Positions 35,038 through 44,240 of a stretch of 64,000 nt of DNA are shown piece after piece (positions within the stretch are counted from its first letter, which is position 1; each line of letters opens with the position of its first letter). The stretch comes from Prevotella sp. E2-28 (GTDB taxonomy: Bacteria > Bacteroidota > Bacteroidia > Bacteroidales > Bacteroidaceae): NCBI RefSeq assembly GCF_022024055.1, contig NZ_CP091788.1, positions 2,356,001-2,420,000 of the forward strand, written 5' to 3'. Below the pieces are notes generated by a model that searched no databases, was not told the DNA's origin, and was given only the letters and a program-made list of their open reading frames with translations. The translations under genes and the position numbers were made by a program.

Positions 35038-36402
35038 TCAGTTCACAATGAACTTCTGACTCTTGCGGATATAAATCCCTGGGGAGAGATGAAGGCTGGA
35101 AGTCTTTTGTCCGTCAAGACGATAGATGGGCACAGATTCCTCATCAGATGTCTGTTGGATGTTTCTGACGGCCGCCTCTGAAGGACGGGGGTAAATCTCG
35201 TTGATGCCCTCCATAGCATAGGTGCCAAACACGTTCAGGTTCTGGCGATCAATGATGGTCATACAACCTTTCTTTCCATCTTGACTACAGTAGTTCGTGT
35301 CCCACGTCATGGGTACCATGCCCCCCATCTCCTTACACAAACGATGGAGTTCGCGATAGTGAGCCTTGATAGAGGCATTGTGCTTTTCCTGACTCTCACC
35401 TGAGAGCAATGACAGGTCGCGCCAGTTAGCTCCGAATTCGCCAATAACCACGGGATACCCTTTGTCCACGAAGTTGGTTTTCATCATCTTCAACTGCTTT
35501 TTCATGTCGGCCTCCTCGCCCCAGGTGGCATTGTGCGTAGAACTGCTCAGATGGTTGCCCTGCCCCCAGTAATAAAAGACCTTGCCCCACGACTCGTCGT
35601 TTTCCATACCCCAGAACTGCCAGGGGTTATAGTAGTGAATCTCTACAGCCAACCTACCCTCGACTACGTCTGTAGGCATCTTGCCGGCCATGAAGTTACA
35701 CGTGTGCTCTATATTGGTTGCCGGTCCCTGAACCACCAGTATGCGATGCGTGTTATTGCCACCCGTGGCACGCACGGCATCCACGAAGGTCTGGTTATAC
35801 TGTATCAGGTTATTCGTGGCCGCTTGGTTTTCCGCGTTCGGCTCGTTCAGCCCAGCAAAGAGCAGATGCTCATCATAGTCCATAAAAGTATTGGCAATCT
35901 GAGTCCATAGGGCTGTAAGCACTTCCTTGTTCTTTCTGATGGTGGCCGTATCCGTATCAGCGATATGATTCTCCAGCCATCCACCGTCCCAATGGTCGTT
36001 CAAGACCACATACAGACTGTCGCGGATGCAGTAGTCCACCACCTCTTTGACGCGCGTCATCCATTTGCTGTCTATCTCATAGGTCGATGCATTACTGATA
36101 TGTCCGAAGGCCCAAGAACACGGAATGCGCACACTCCTAAAGCCGAGGCTTTTCACATAGACTATGAGTTCCTGCGTAGTCTGCGTGCCCTGCCAGGCTG
36201 TTTCTGCACCTACTCCACCCTTATTGTTCAGGAAGTCCACTCCAGTCCATGTAGCAACACCCTCCAGCGTATTGCCAAGGTTCCAACCTGGAGCCATATC
36301 GTTAATCACTTCCATACTAGAACGGCCAAATCCGTCCTGAGCTTTTGCTGTTGTCGGCAGCAATAAGCACAATAAAGTTAATAGCCAAGCAAATCTTTTC
36401 AT
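35038..36402 (-). CDS. Secreted GH5 endoglucanase (cellulase)
   Basis: 454 residues from ATG 36402 (signal MKRFAWLLTLLCLLLPTTAKAQ); the open frame upstream lies in the promoter. Catalytic residues are Glu187 in LNEPN (acid/base) and Glu322 in IGEFGANW (nucleophile). APGWNLGNTLE and GFRSVRIPCSWAFG are standard GH5 landmarks. It should cut beta-1,4-glucan. The C-terminus (VPIYRLDGQKTSSLHLSPGIYIRKSQKFIVN, residues near 424-454) resembles a short T9SS sorting domain, consistent with the plug gene at 62998. Confidence 0.92.
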   Translation of the reverse strand: MKRFAWLLTLLCLLLPTTAKAQDGFGRSSMEVINDMAPGWNLGNTLEGVATWTGVDFLNNKGGVGAETAWQGTQTTQELIVYVKSLGFRSVRIPCSWAFGHISNASTYEIDSKWMTRVKEVVDYCIRDSLYVVLNDHWDGGWLENHIADTDTATIRKNKEVLTALWTQIANTFMDYDEHLLFAGLNEPNAENQAATNNLIQYNQTFVDAVRATGGNNTHRILVVQGPATNIEHTCNFMAGKMPTDVVEGRLAVEIHYYNPWQFWGMENDESWGKVFYYWGQGNHLSSSTHNATWGEEADMKKQLKMMKTNFVDKGYPVVIGEFGANWRDLSLLSGESQEKHNASIKAHYRELHRLCKEMGGMVPMTWDTNYCSQDGKKGCMTIIDRQNLNVFGTYAMEGINEIYPRPSEAAVRNIQQTSDEESVPIYRLDGQKTSSLHLSPGIYIRKSQKFIVN

Positions 36403-36429
36403 AAGGGATTCTAATAATGAGAGACTCTG

Positions 36430-36460
36430 CAAAGATAAGAAGATTTTCAGAACTTCCAAA
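36430..36460 (-). promoter_or_regulatory. GH5 gene promoter
   Basis: TTTG (36457-36460), 19-nt spacer, TATCTTTG (36430-36437) on the minus strand, a full consensus match about 27 nt before the ATG. Confidence 0.75.
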
Positions 36461-36553
36461 ATAATTCAATGGAAAAAAACACATCTTCCATCAAGCATCA
36501 GCCATCTTCCTTTAGGCGAGACGCAAGGCCTGCCTCTAATGTTCTTCGCTGTC

Positions 36554-37261
36554 TTATTTTGTTTTATAAGACTTCAGTTCAAACTTCACCTTGTATTTGC
36601 GATCTGGTTTAGATAGGCTAACTTCACTCTTATAGTAGGCGTAATAATCACTATGCCCATACCCTTTCAATGAGAAATTCTTCACCATGCCAGACTCTAT
36701 GGTAACTGCCTTCGTGAAGTCCTGATAATCCAGCATATTACCACTCATATCATAGTAGATCATACGTCCTATGACCTGCGTGACCGTACGACCAGTATTA
36801 TTCTTCAGGGCCACCGTAGCATCAGATTGCCCCCAGTCGTGGTTATAGTTTGCCAATGTAATATCGTTTGAGCTTTGCGGTGCTGCAGCAGGCTCTGCCT
36901 TGCGTTGCGCAGATGCGGCTTCACCTCCAGTCAAGGCCTGCGTTTTCACAGCAGCCTGTTTGGGGCTATTATTCTTCATTTGTTCTATTTCCTCTCGCAA
37001 ATGCTTCACCTCATTACTCAGAGCTACCCATTCCTCTTCCGACACGACAAAACCTTCCTCAACCTCACCTGTTTCATCTTCCACGTAGGTAGTTTCGCTT
37101 TGAATTGAGGTATTATTTCTTTTACTTTGAGCATCCTTTATTTTGGATATAAAACTCCAACCTGCTATTCCCACAGCCACAAACATGACTACCAAGATAG
37201 TCAAAAAGACGAGAACGATTTTCTTCGTTCTGTTTTGGTTTTCATATTCAAATTCTCTCAT
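36554..37261 (-). CDS. Single-pass membrane protein with coiled coil and FxLYD-like domain
   Basis: 235 residues from ATG 37261 ([14 protein letters not shown]); the frame upstream begins with TTG and is not used. A basic cytoplasmic end leads to one membrane helix (about 14-37), a coiled coil ([21 protein letters not shown]), a low-complexity linker and a C-terminal beta domain of about 85 residues ([25 protein letters not shown]). The last resembles FxLYD-type domains in fold pattern only. No function can be named. It lies between the GH5 and hsdR genes. Confidence 0.6.
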   Translation of the reverse strand: MREFEYENQNRTKKIVLVFLTILVVMFVAVGIAGWSFISKIKDAQSKRNNTSIQSETTYVEDETGEVEEGFVVSEEEWVALSNEVKHLREEIEQMKNNSPKQAAVKTQALTGGEAASAQRKAEPAAAPQSSNDITLANYNHDWGQSDATVALKNNTGRTVTQVIGRMIYYDMSGNMLDYQDFTKAVTIESGMVKNFSLKGYGHSDYYAYYKSEVSLSKPDRKYKVKFELKSYKTK

Positions 37262-37365
37262 AGCGCATTCTATTTTTGTTAGTATTTTATACTCTTGATA
37301 AAACAGCAAGATAGGAACCTGTTCTCTAATGTCTTTACGCAGTTTTCAGGTAATTCTCACTTTCT

Positions 37366-40300
37366 TTACCCAGCCATAGAGAATCTAAACACTTCATTCT
37401 CTTGCAGCTCTGGTCGTTCAGTTACCATCCTTACGTAGTCACGTATCAAGTGACGCCAGTCATTGCCACCCATACTGAAATACTTCTCTTGGAACTCACG
37501 CTGACATTCTATCACGATATTCATGATTGTAGTACCCTCATATAGCTCCATCATATTGTGTACCAGACGTCGTACATCATCGTCTTTCTCCACATCATCA
37601 AGAACAGAACCGGTAGGCTTCAGGCGGATTTCGTTAGCAGCTTTGAAGGAACCTCTATTTGTTGATGTCTTTCTAGCCTCTTCTGTTGTAAATGCATCTA
37701 TCAAGCTCATCTGCTGAACAAGTTCTCCTACATCCGTTGAGTCTTCTTCGCTCTCCGCCTTTTCGTATTTCTTGAAGTTCTCTGCCTGTTCGAAGATTTC
37801 TTTGAACACATCATCCTGTGGTACAGGAGGATAGCCGTGCTCAGCAAGAATAAGAATCAAATCCATCTGCAATTCTGCCTTGATATCTGAACGATTGGCC
37901 CAGTCGGTATAGCGCGATTTGTCATCTACCATCTTCTTAACAGCAGCCGAAAGCGGAATCAACTTCTCCTCAGGAAATTCAAAACCAAACTTGTGAGCTA
38001 TCTCTTTCAGAATATCATAGAAAGCCTTTTCTTCGTATGTGATACCCAAGTCCTTGAATGACTTCTTCTCCTGATTGACCTCTTTCAGCAACTCTGCCAT
38101 CTGCTTAGCTACCTCGTTCAGAACTTCCTCTGCAAAGACGGCGTTATCACTACGATCGTTATACTTCTGCACCAACGCATTCAGGCGTTTCGTAAAGTCC
38201 ACGCCCTTCATTTTGTTGACCTTCTTAAAGTCAGTAATCACCGTACGAAGCAGTTTCTCCATCAGCTTCACCTTGGTATTGGGCAGTTTCAGTTTTTCAA
38301 GTCTGGTCATATAGTCCTGACTCAACAAATCCAGGTCCTTAGTATTTGCGTTCACTTGAACTACCTCTTCAACACCCTCTGATTTCAAGGCCTCCTCGAT
38401 CATCTTGCTAACCTTGCGGTTCATTTGTGAGGCATCTGGTGCGTCACCCTTCGTCAACTTATAGATGATAGAGCGTACTCCCGTGAAGAAGTGAATGTCC
38501 TCACGATCTTCATCTGTAATGCCTTCATGATTCGAACAGAGATTAAACGCTGATTTCAGTTTCTTGGTATGGCCCATAAACAGGTTCTGCGTCTTCTCTG
38601 TTGCCTGAACAAATTCAGCTGCATGCTTCAGGCAGTCCAACTGTTCCAATGGCGTACCTGTAGTAAACTTCGAGTAGTCGAACTGGGCGAACATCCTGCG
38701 TAATATATCCAGCTCATCCTTCACCATTGTCAGCGATTGCTCAATAGTCTCTACATTATCGCCAAGGTCACCAGTTCCAGCATACTGCTTCAGGGCATTG
38801 TTCATATTGCTCTTGATGCCAATGTAATCTACCACCAAGCCTTTATCCTTTCCTTCATACACACGATTCACACGAGATATAGTCTGTACCAATGTGTGCT
38901 TCTGCAGTGGTTTGTCTATATACATCGTATCCAGACACGGCACATCGAAACCAGTAATCCACATCGATACCACAATGGCAATCTTAAAGTTCGACTCAGG
39001 ATTCTTGAATAGCACATCGAGCGCCTTTCTGTCTTCATCAGAGCCAATCAGCTCACGCAACTCAGGAGCATCATCCTTATCGCGAGTCATCACCAGCTTG
39101 ATACGCTCCACTGGTGTATGTTCACTATCACCAATCTTTTCTGCCCATTCAGGTCGCAAGGCTATAATCTGCTTATAAAGGTCGTAAGCAATAAAACGGT
39201 TCGAACACACAAACATCGCCTTACCGCATACTGTACTTCCTTCTTCTATTCGTTTCTCATAATGTTCTACAAAATCCTTAGCCACTACTGCCAATCGCTG
39301 TGGGTCACCCAGAATCTTATCCATCTGGGTAACAGCTTTCTTGCTTTCCTCTATCTGGTATTCGTTGGCTCCTTGTTCCTCGCATTGCTTATAATAAGCC
39401 TCAATCGCCTCTAGTTGTTTGTGATCAGCAAACACCTTGGCAGCTCTGCCCTCATAGACTATTCTGCTAGTGATGCCATCAGCAACAGATTCTGTCATCG
39501 TATAAGCATCCACCACGTCGCCAAACACATCTATCGTAGCATCGATAGGCGTACCAGTAAATCCAACATACGTAGCATTAGGCAGCGAGTCGTGCAAATA
39601 CTTAGCAAAGCCATAACTGCGTTTTACGCCCTTATCCGTTATCTGTACATTCTGCTCTATGTTTGTCTGCGAACGATGGGCCTCGTCAGATATACAGATG
39701 ATATTGGCTCGATCAGAAAGCACATTGATATCCTCACTGAATTTCTGTATCGTAGTCAGGAAAACACCTCCACTCTTTCTGCCTCTCAGCAATTTTCCAA
39801 GTTCTTCGCGCGATTCCACATTAACCACATTCTCATCACCTATGAATTGTTTAGCATTCAGGAACTGCCCTGATAGTTGGTCGTCAAGGTCGGTACGGTC
39901 AGTAATCAGCACGATGGTTGGTGAGGCCAAATGCCTACTGCGCATCAGCATACGTGTCAGGAAAAGCATCGTCAAGCTCTTACCGCATCCTGTAGCACCA
40001 AAGTATGTTCCGCCTTTACCATCACCAAGAATATTGATATGCGAGTGCTCCAGAATATTCTCATAGAGCCTATGCGTAGCAAAGAACTGCGGATAGCGAC
40101 ACACTATCTTTGTTTCGCTCTTCGATGTATCTGGGAAGAACACAAAGTCTTTGATAACGCTCAACAATCGTTCCTTTCTGAACAATCCTTGCATCATGGT
40201 GTTCAGAGAGTCAATACCATCACCAGGTTTATCCGTCCGTTCAATCTTTCGCCAGGCATAGAAGAACTCATAGTCAGAGAACAGCGTACCATATTTATTA

Positions 40301-40875
40301 TTCACACCATCGCTGATGACAATGAAAGCGTTATAACGGAACAAATCTGGTACATCTCTACGATAACGAACCGTCAACTGGGTATAAGCGTTCATGATGG
40401 TAGTATCTTCCTTCACGGCGCTCTTAAACTCCAGCACCACTACTGGCAGGCCGTTCAGATAGACTATACCATCAGGAATACGCTTCTCTGCGCCCTTTAT
40501 CTCCAGTTGGTTTACTACCTTGAATATATTCCGCTCTACATCCTTAAAGTCTATCACTTCAACGAACAGGTCTGGCTTCGACGCATCCTCGCGCTTGATG
40601 GCGAATCCCTCCGTCATCAGCCTGTAGGTCTGCGCATTCTGCGCGTAGAATGATGCACCGTTGTCAGCCGTCAACTTTGCCAACACGCGTTCCACCTCCA
40701 ATGACGTAATGCCATCCTTGCTGTACCTGTCCATCAGATACATCCGCAAGTCATCACGCAACAGCACCTCTGACAATTCTTTGTGAATCGTCTCACCATT
40801 CACGTAGCTGTAGCCTTGTTGCTCAAACAGCTCCATGATGGCCATCTCCAGACTGTGTTCGTTGAATGTTGACAT
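37366..40875 (-). CDS. hsdR: Type I restriction enzyme, R subunit
   Basis: 1169 residues. The N-terminal PD-(D/E)xK nuclease has D135 (RIPDG) and E149-x-K151 (VVVLEFKSAV). The SF2 translocase carries Walker A GATGCGKS (293-300), DEAH (397-400), a VGFTGTP motif and QTISRVNRVYEGKDKG motif VI. The C-terminal helical part binds the methylase core. With HsdM and HsdS it translocates and cuts unmodified DNA. It is last in the operon, 4 bp after the Fic gene. Confidence 0.96.
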   Translation of the reverse strand: MSTFNEHSLEMAIMELFEQQGYSYVNGETIHKELSEVLLRDDLRMYLMDRYSKDGITSLEVERVLAKLTADNGASFYAQNAQTYRLMTEGFAIKREDASKPDLFVEVIDFKDVERNIFKVVNQLEIKGAEKRIPDGIVYLNGLPVVVLEFKSAVKEDTTIMNAYTQLTVRYRRDVPDLFRYNAFIVISDGVNNKYGTLFSDYEFFYAWRKIERTDKPGDGIDSLNTMMQGLFRKERLLSVIKDFVFFPDTSKSETKIVCRYPQFFATHRLYENILEHSHINILGDGKGGTYFGATGCGKSLTMLFLTRMLMRSRHLASPTIVLITDRTDLDDQLSGQFLNAKQFIGDENVVNVESREELGKLLRGRKSGGVFLTTIQKFSEDINVLSDRANIICISDEAHRSQTNIEQNVQITDKGVKRSYGFAKYLHDSLPNATYVGFTGTPIDATIDVFGDVVDAYTMTESVADGITSRIVYEGRAAKVFADHKQLEAIEAYYKQCEEQGANEYQIEESKKAVTQMDKILGDPQRLAVVAKDFVEHYEKRIEEGSTVCGKAMFVCSNRFIAYDLYKQIIALRPEWAEKIGDSEHTPVERIKLVMTRDKDDAPELRELIGSDEDRKALDVLFKNPESNFKIAIVVSMWITGFDVPCLDTMYIDKPLQKHTLVQTISRVNRVYEGKDKGLVVDYIGIKSNMNNALKQYAGTGDLGDNVETIEQSLTMVKDELDILRRMFAQFDYSKFTTGTPLEQLDCLKHAAEFVQATEKTQNLFMGHTKKLKSAFNLCSNHEGITDEDREDIHFFTGVRSIIYKLTKGDAPDASQMNRKVSKMIEEALKSEGVEEVVQVNANTKDLDLLSQDYMTRLEKLKLPNTKVKLMEKLLRTVITDFKKVNKMKGVDFTKRLNALVQKYNDRSDNAVFAEEVLNEVAKQMAELLKEVNQEKKSFKDLGITYEEKAFYDILKEIAHKFGFEFPEEKLIPLSAAVKKMVDDKSRYTDWANRSDIKAELQMDLILILAEHGYPPVPQDDVFKEIFEQAENFKKYEKAESEEDSTDVGELVQQMSLIDAFTTEEARKTSTNRGSFKAANEIRLKPTGSVLDDVEKDDDVRRLVHNMMELYEGTTIMNIVIECQREFQEKYFSMGGNDWRHLIRDYVRMVTERPELQENEVFRFSMAG

Positions 40876-40879
40876 AGGC

Positions 40880-42046
40880 TTATTGTTTTGTAAGTTCTTG
40901 ATACAACATCTGTCCCTTCACCGTCAGCAGATACCTCTGTCGGGGATGGCGTGGCTTATCTGGATAAAGCAGGCAGACATATCCACCAGAAATAGCAGGA
41001 ACAAGGTGATACTCCAAGAAGTTTTTCCTATCCTTCAGTCCTACACCTTCCAACATCTCCTTGATGCTACATTGGCTATTTCCAATGACCTTTATCAGAT
41101 TCTGAATCAACGGATTCTCTGTCTGAAGCAAGTCCTGAGCTGAACTTGTGGGGGTACTTGTGGGGGTACTTGTGGGGGTACTTGTTGCATCCTTCCATTT
41201 TTCGGGTGGACTGATTATCATGTATCTGTTTCTTAGCTCATTCGTCTCACCCAGCAACAGATTGCGGAAGAATCGTACTAGGAATAACGGTTCTGCATTG
41301 ATTCCTTCTCGCACATTGCGATAGTTTGCACGCACCAACGCATTACGGAAATACCAGGAATAGTGCTCAAACATATCATTATTTGCGCTGAATCCCAGCG
41401 AGCGAAGATACTTAATAGTAAAGATAGCTGTGGTTCGAGTATTGCCTTCACCAAAAGGATGAATCTGCCACAATCCCGCTACAAATTTTGCCAGATGCTC
41501 AATCATCTGATCTTTGTTTAAGACTGTATAGTCGAACTGTCGCTCTTGTTCAAGGTCGTATTCTATTGTCATTCGAAGGTCTTGCCAGCGTCCATATAGC
41601 ACAGTGTCGTTTCGCAGCACCCATTCTTTCTTTGAGATGTCATAATCGCGGAAGCGGCCTGCATGCTTAAACACACCTTCGAAGATGGCGCGATGAATGG
41701 CAGCGAAACCAGCTACGCTATATGTAAAAGCATCTGTCTGTAGAAGTTTAGAGATATTGCTCGATACGCGGTCGGCCTCTTCCTTGTCAGCGTCATTGCT
41801 ATTGTGAGCCGTCTTTTTGATGTAGTACTCCTTCACCAGTTCGCGTGCTTCGTCGATGGTGATTTCACCTTCAATATTTCGACGTGCTGTCTCGTGTAGA
41901 TATTCTGAGGTCTTCAGTCCATCCACAGCCTGCAAGCCAATCGCCACACGCCAAGCCTCAGCCCGCTCTTTTTTCTCGGGTTCGCTTTGGCGAATATACT
42001 CGTCAAAGTCCAGATACTGTTGCTTTATACTTTTCTCTCCTGTCAT
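40880..42046 (-). CDS. Fic family protein in the type I RM operon
   Basis: 388 residues from ATG 42046 (MTGEKSIKQQYLDFDEYIRQ); longer readings start inside the promoter (42068-42075). The Fic core motif is HPFGEGNTR (196-204), close to HxFx(D/E)GNxR, so AMP transfer to a target hydroxyl is plausible. A winged-helix-like C-terminal domain follows. A linker of TPTS repeats (near residues 290-302) is encoded by a 12-nt tandem repeat. Fic proteins are often found in type I RM loci, but their role there is unclear. Confidence 0.88.
   Translation of the reverse strand: MTGEKSIKQQYLDFDEYIRQSEPEKKERAEAWRVAIGLQAVDGLKTSEYLHETARRNIEGEITIDEARELVKEYYIKKTAHNSNDADKEEADRVSSNISKLLQTDAFTYSVAGFAAIHRAIFEGVFKHAGRFRDYDISKKEWVLRNDTVLYGRWQDLRMTIEYDLEQERQFDYTVLNKDQMIEHLAKFVAGLWQIHPFGEGNTRTTAIFTIKYLRSLGFSANNDMFEHYSWYFRNALVRANYRNVREGINAEPLFLVRFFRNLLLGETNELRNRYMIISPPEKWKDATSTPTSTPTSTPTSSAQDLLQTENPLIQNLIKVIGNSQCSIKEMLEGVGLKDRKNFLEYHLVPAISGGYVCLLYPDKPRHPRQRYLLTVKGQMLYQELTKQ
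41145..41184. repeat. 12-nt tandem repeat inside the Fic gene
   Basis: Three perfect copies of CTTGTGGGGGTA (41145-41180) plus a partial fourth. On the coding strand each unit encodes four residues (TPTS), so copy-number change would lengthen or shorten the linker without a frameshift. Confidence 0.9.
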
Positions 42047-42067
42047 AATCAGGGTTCTTTTATGGCG

Positions 42068-42075
42068 CAAAGATA
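42068..42075 (-). promoter_or_regulatory. Fic/hsdR promoter -7 element
   Basis: TATCTTTG on the minus strand, followed by CG, about 20 nt before the Fic ATG. It suggests fic-hsdR can be transcribed separately from hsdM-hsdS. A good -33 TTTG is not seen. Confidence 0.5.
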
Positions 42076-42139
42076 CAAAAAAACAATTCTTTATGCTATC
42101 TTTTTTTGCACATTATTCTAAGTGTGACATATAGAAAAA

Positions 42140-42195
42140 TCGGAAATTCCGAATTTTCTCATAAACTTATTGAGTGGTATGTCGGAATTTCCGAC
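42140..42195. repeat. Two short palindromes upstream of the Fic promoter
   Basis: TCGGAAATTCCGA (42140-42152) and GTCGGAATTTCCGAC (42181-42195) share the symmetric core TCGGAAWTTCCGA. They lie 41 nt apart, start to start, between the GIY-YIG gene and the Fic promoter. They look like paired operator half-sites, or they could pair as a hairpin. Confidence 0.7.
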
Positions 42196-42198
42196 GTA

Positions 42199-43071
42199 CT
42201 ATTCTTTAGGATGCAATTCTGCAAAGGTTTTGCCTTCCTTTGTTTTCAATGCAGTAGGTCCTTGCATTGATGTTCCTGTAATTACTTCGGCAGGCAACGA
42301 AGGCAATCCACTCTCCACAGGAATGTTTGTGCTTTGAATAACCTTATATAGGTTGCCCTCGCGCTTGCAGAATTCACTATCTTTGAGTAGTAATTCCCTT
42401 ATCCTCTTTGCACTTTTTGAGCAACTTGTCTCTATAGCAGAAATCAGGCTACCTTCAAGCAAAGAAAACCTTTTCGAATGAGGGAAATATTGAAGTGTAG
42501 CCTTAATTCCCCTTTTCTTAACTTCTACGTAATAATATTCATGAAAACCCATCTCCACCATAGCATTCTTTCTCTTCTCGAAGATATTACAGCCATAGAA
42601 CTTTGTCAAGAACATTATCTCATCAAAAAAGAGTTCCATGTCGTTCTTCTTGTCATCAGAGAGTCCTGGCTCTTTTATAGGCTTTGTGTTTTCTATTCTA
42701 TATTGATGAGCATCACAAGCAGTTTTCCATCCTAAATATTCCAAATATAACGTTTCGCTTGCAAAAATCTCATCAGCCTTTGAGACAAACACAAGTGCAG
42801 TGTCCCACCAGTCTTTCTTTTGTTTGTGGTCACTCACTCTGTTTGTAAAATCGTTTGTTTGGCCAACATATGCGCAAGGACCACCAACGCTTCTATTGCC
42901 AAGTAGAATATAGAATGCATACTTTCCGGCAAGATATTCTTTTCCAACCTTAGCAACTGAATCATATGGAAGAACATAACACTGACAGGTCTTAGTTGAG
43001 CCCATGTCTATAATTCGTGCTCCTTCTAAAGTTTTATCTAAGAGCTTGGTATAAACTGTTAGTATCGCCAT
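42199..43071 (-). CDS. GIY-YIG nuclease-like protein with DUF4357 domain
   Basis: 290 residues. The GIY-YIG core runs from KYAFYILLGNRSVGGPCAYVGQTNDFTNRVSDHKQ (about 50-84; FYI and YVG replace GIY and YIG) to EIFASETLYLEYLG (conserved Glu). The C-terminal region with HSKRFSLLEGSLISA fits DUF4357. Such proteins occur in type I RM and other defence loci. Whether it cleaves DNA is unknown. It starts 11 bp after hsdS. Confidence 0.8.
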   Translation of the reverse strand: MAILTVYTKLLDKTLEGARIIDMGSTKTCQCYVLPYDSVAKVGKEYLAGKYAFYILLGNRSVGGPCAYVGQTNDFTNRVSDHKQKKDWWDTALVFVSKADEIFASETLYLEYLGWKTACDAHQYRIENTKPIKEPGLSDDKKNDMELFFDEIMFLTKFYGCNIFEKRKNAMVEMGFHEYYYVEVKKRGIKATLQYFPHSKRFSLLEGSLISAIETSCSKSAKRIRELLLKDSEFCKREGNLYKVIQSTNIPVESGLPSLPAEVITGTSMQGPTALKTKEGKTFAELHPKE

Positions 43072-43082
43072 TTTTTCACTAT

Positions 43083-44240
43083 TTATTGCCCCATCTTCGC
43101 TAAAAGCAAAGACTGTAATTCGGTTAGTATTATGTTTTCTTTCTGCTTTAATATTGTTGTTTCATTACACGTGTTTAGCAATTGAGAGAATTTTACTATT
43201 AATTCGTCAGGAGGAAACAATACCTTAATTCTTTCAAAGTCACTTTTGTTAAGAAGTGGCATTGTAGAACTTCCCAAAGCCATAGCCCTTAATTCTTTTG
43301 ACATGAACGACAAGACGTAAAAGAGATAATCAGAATATTCTCTACGGTATACAATGATAGAATTCATTTGTTGATTAGTTATACACTCTTCAGAAGCAAT
43401 GGTGACTTTACCCATATCTGAGCCTATACATGTAACTATTACAGAACCTTTGGGCAAGACTTTTCCTTTTAGTCGTTTTACGCCTATCTCAGAAAGCTCA
43501 CGTTCAGCTCCTATTGCAAACTTATGATATTTGCCAAAATCACCAGGGGTTACAAAAGGCATATCATTTCCAAAATCTTCAGGATTATCACTTGAAGGAG
43601 TTTTTCCTGTTATCACCACTCCAAATTCTCCAATCGTTCCCATTCTCCAGCCTTCGGGGAAGTTTTCTTTGTCGATGTTATCGACGAAGGTTTTGCGGTA
43701 GAGGGCTTGGGCGGTGGCTTCGAGGTGCTGAATCATTTGATTGTTGAGACGGATGCGGTTGGTCAGCGTTTCGTATTCTGATACGATTTCACGCTGACGA
43801 GTGATGGAAGGAACGGGAAGTTTCATATTACAAAAATCCTCCCAAGTTAAACTACCACGAACACCGCCAACGGCATAATAACTTGCCTCGCGGTCAAATT
43901 CACTACGAGAGAACCACATCATCAGATACTGAGGCATCAGAACGGTCTTATCAATAACCTCGAACATCGGATAAGCAGGTGACATGATAGCTTCGTCTTC
44001 CTCAAACATGGCAACAGGCATCTTTCCATCTCGACTCACCTGCATCAAACTGCATGCAAACTGTTCCTTGCGAATAACTTTATAGTTAGAGAGGTCTGTG
44101 CCAATGACATTTGCCACTGACGGAATGAATGCTTTGTCAATCGTAAGACCAACAAGTTTCGTAACCTTTTCATCTCGATTACGAACATTCACTTCTCTGA
44201 TATAGTCACCTAAACGCTTATATTCCGCTTTACTCATCAT
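43083..44240 (-). CDS. hsdS: Type I restriction-modification specificity subunit
   Basis: 385 residues with two target-recognition domains (about 1-150 and 195-360). They are separated by conserved helical spacers: ITRQREIVSEYETLTNRIRLNNQMIQHLEATAQALYRKTF in the middle and ILKQKENIILTELQSLLLAKMG at the end. It sets the bipartite DNA target for HsdM and HsdR. Its start overlaps the RhuM-Fic gene by 11 bp. No second hsdS or shuffling inverted repeats were seen nearby. Confidence 0.95.
   Translation of the reverse strand: MMSKAEYKRLGDYIREVNVRNRDEKVTKLVGLTIDKAFIPSVANVIGTDLSNYKVIRKEQFACSLMQVSRDGKMPVAMFEEDEAIMSPAYPMFEVIDKTVLMPQYLMMWFSRSEFDREASYYAVGGVRGSLTWEDFCNMKLPVPSITRQREIVSEYETLTNRIRLNNQMIQHLEATAQALYRKTFVDNIDKENFPEGWRMGTIGEFGVVITGKTPSSDNPEDFGNDMPFVTPGDFGKYHKFAIGAERELSEIGVKRLKGKVLPKGSVIVTCIGSDMGKVTIASEECITNQQMNSIIVYRREYSDYLFYVLSFMSKELRAMALGSSTMPLLNKSDFERIKVLFPPDELIVKFSQLLNTCNETTILKQKENIILTELQSLLLAKMGQ

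Noticed and set aside
36403..36553. Extra small gene between GH5 and the membrane protein
   Set aside because: Apart from the GH5 promoter, nothing with coding potential or a clear hairpin was seen.
39931..40653. 240-residue plus-strand frame opposite hsdR
   Set aside because: Antisense to the conserved helicase and nuclease domains of hsdR; no homology features.
43083..44240. Phase-variable hsdS shuffling locus
   Set aside because: Only one full-length hsdS, no silent hsdS copies, no inverted repeats and no invertase gene around it.
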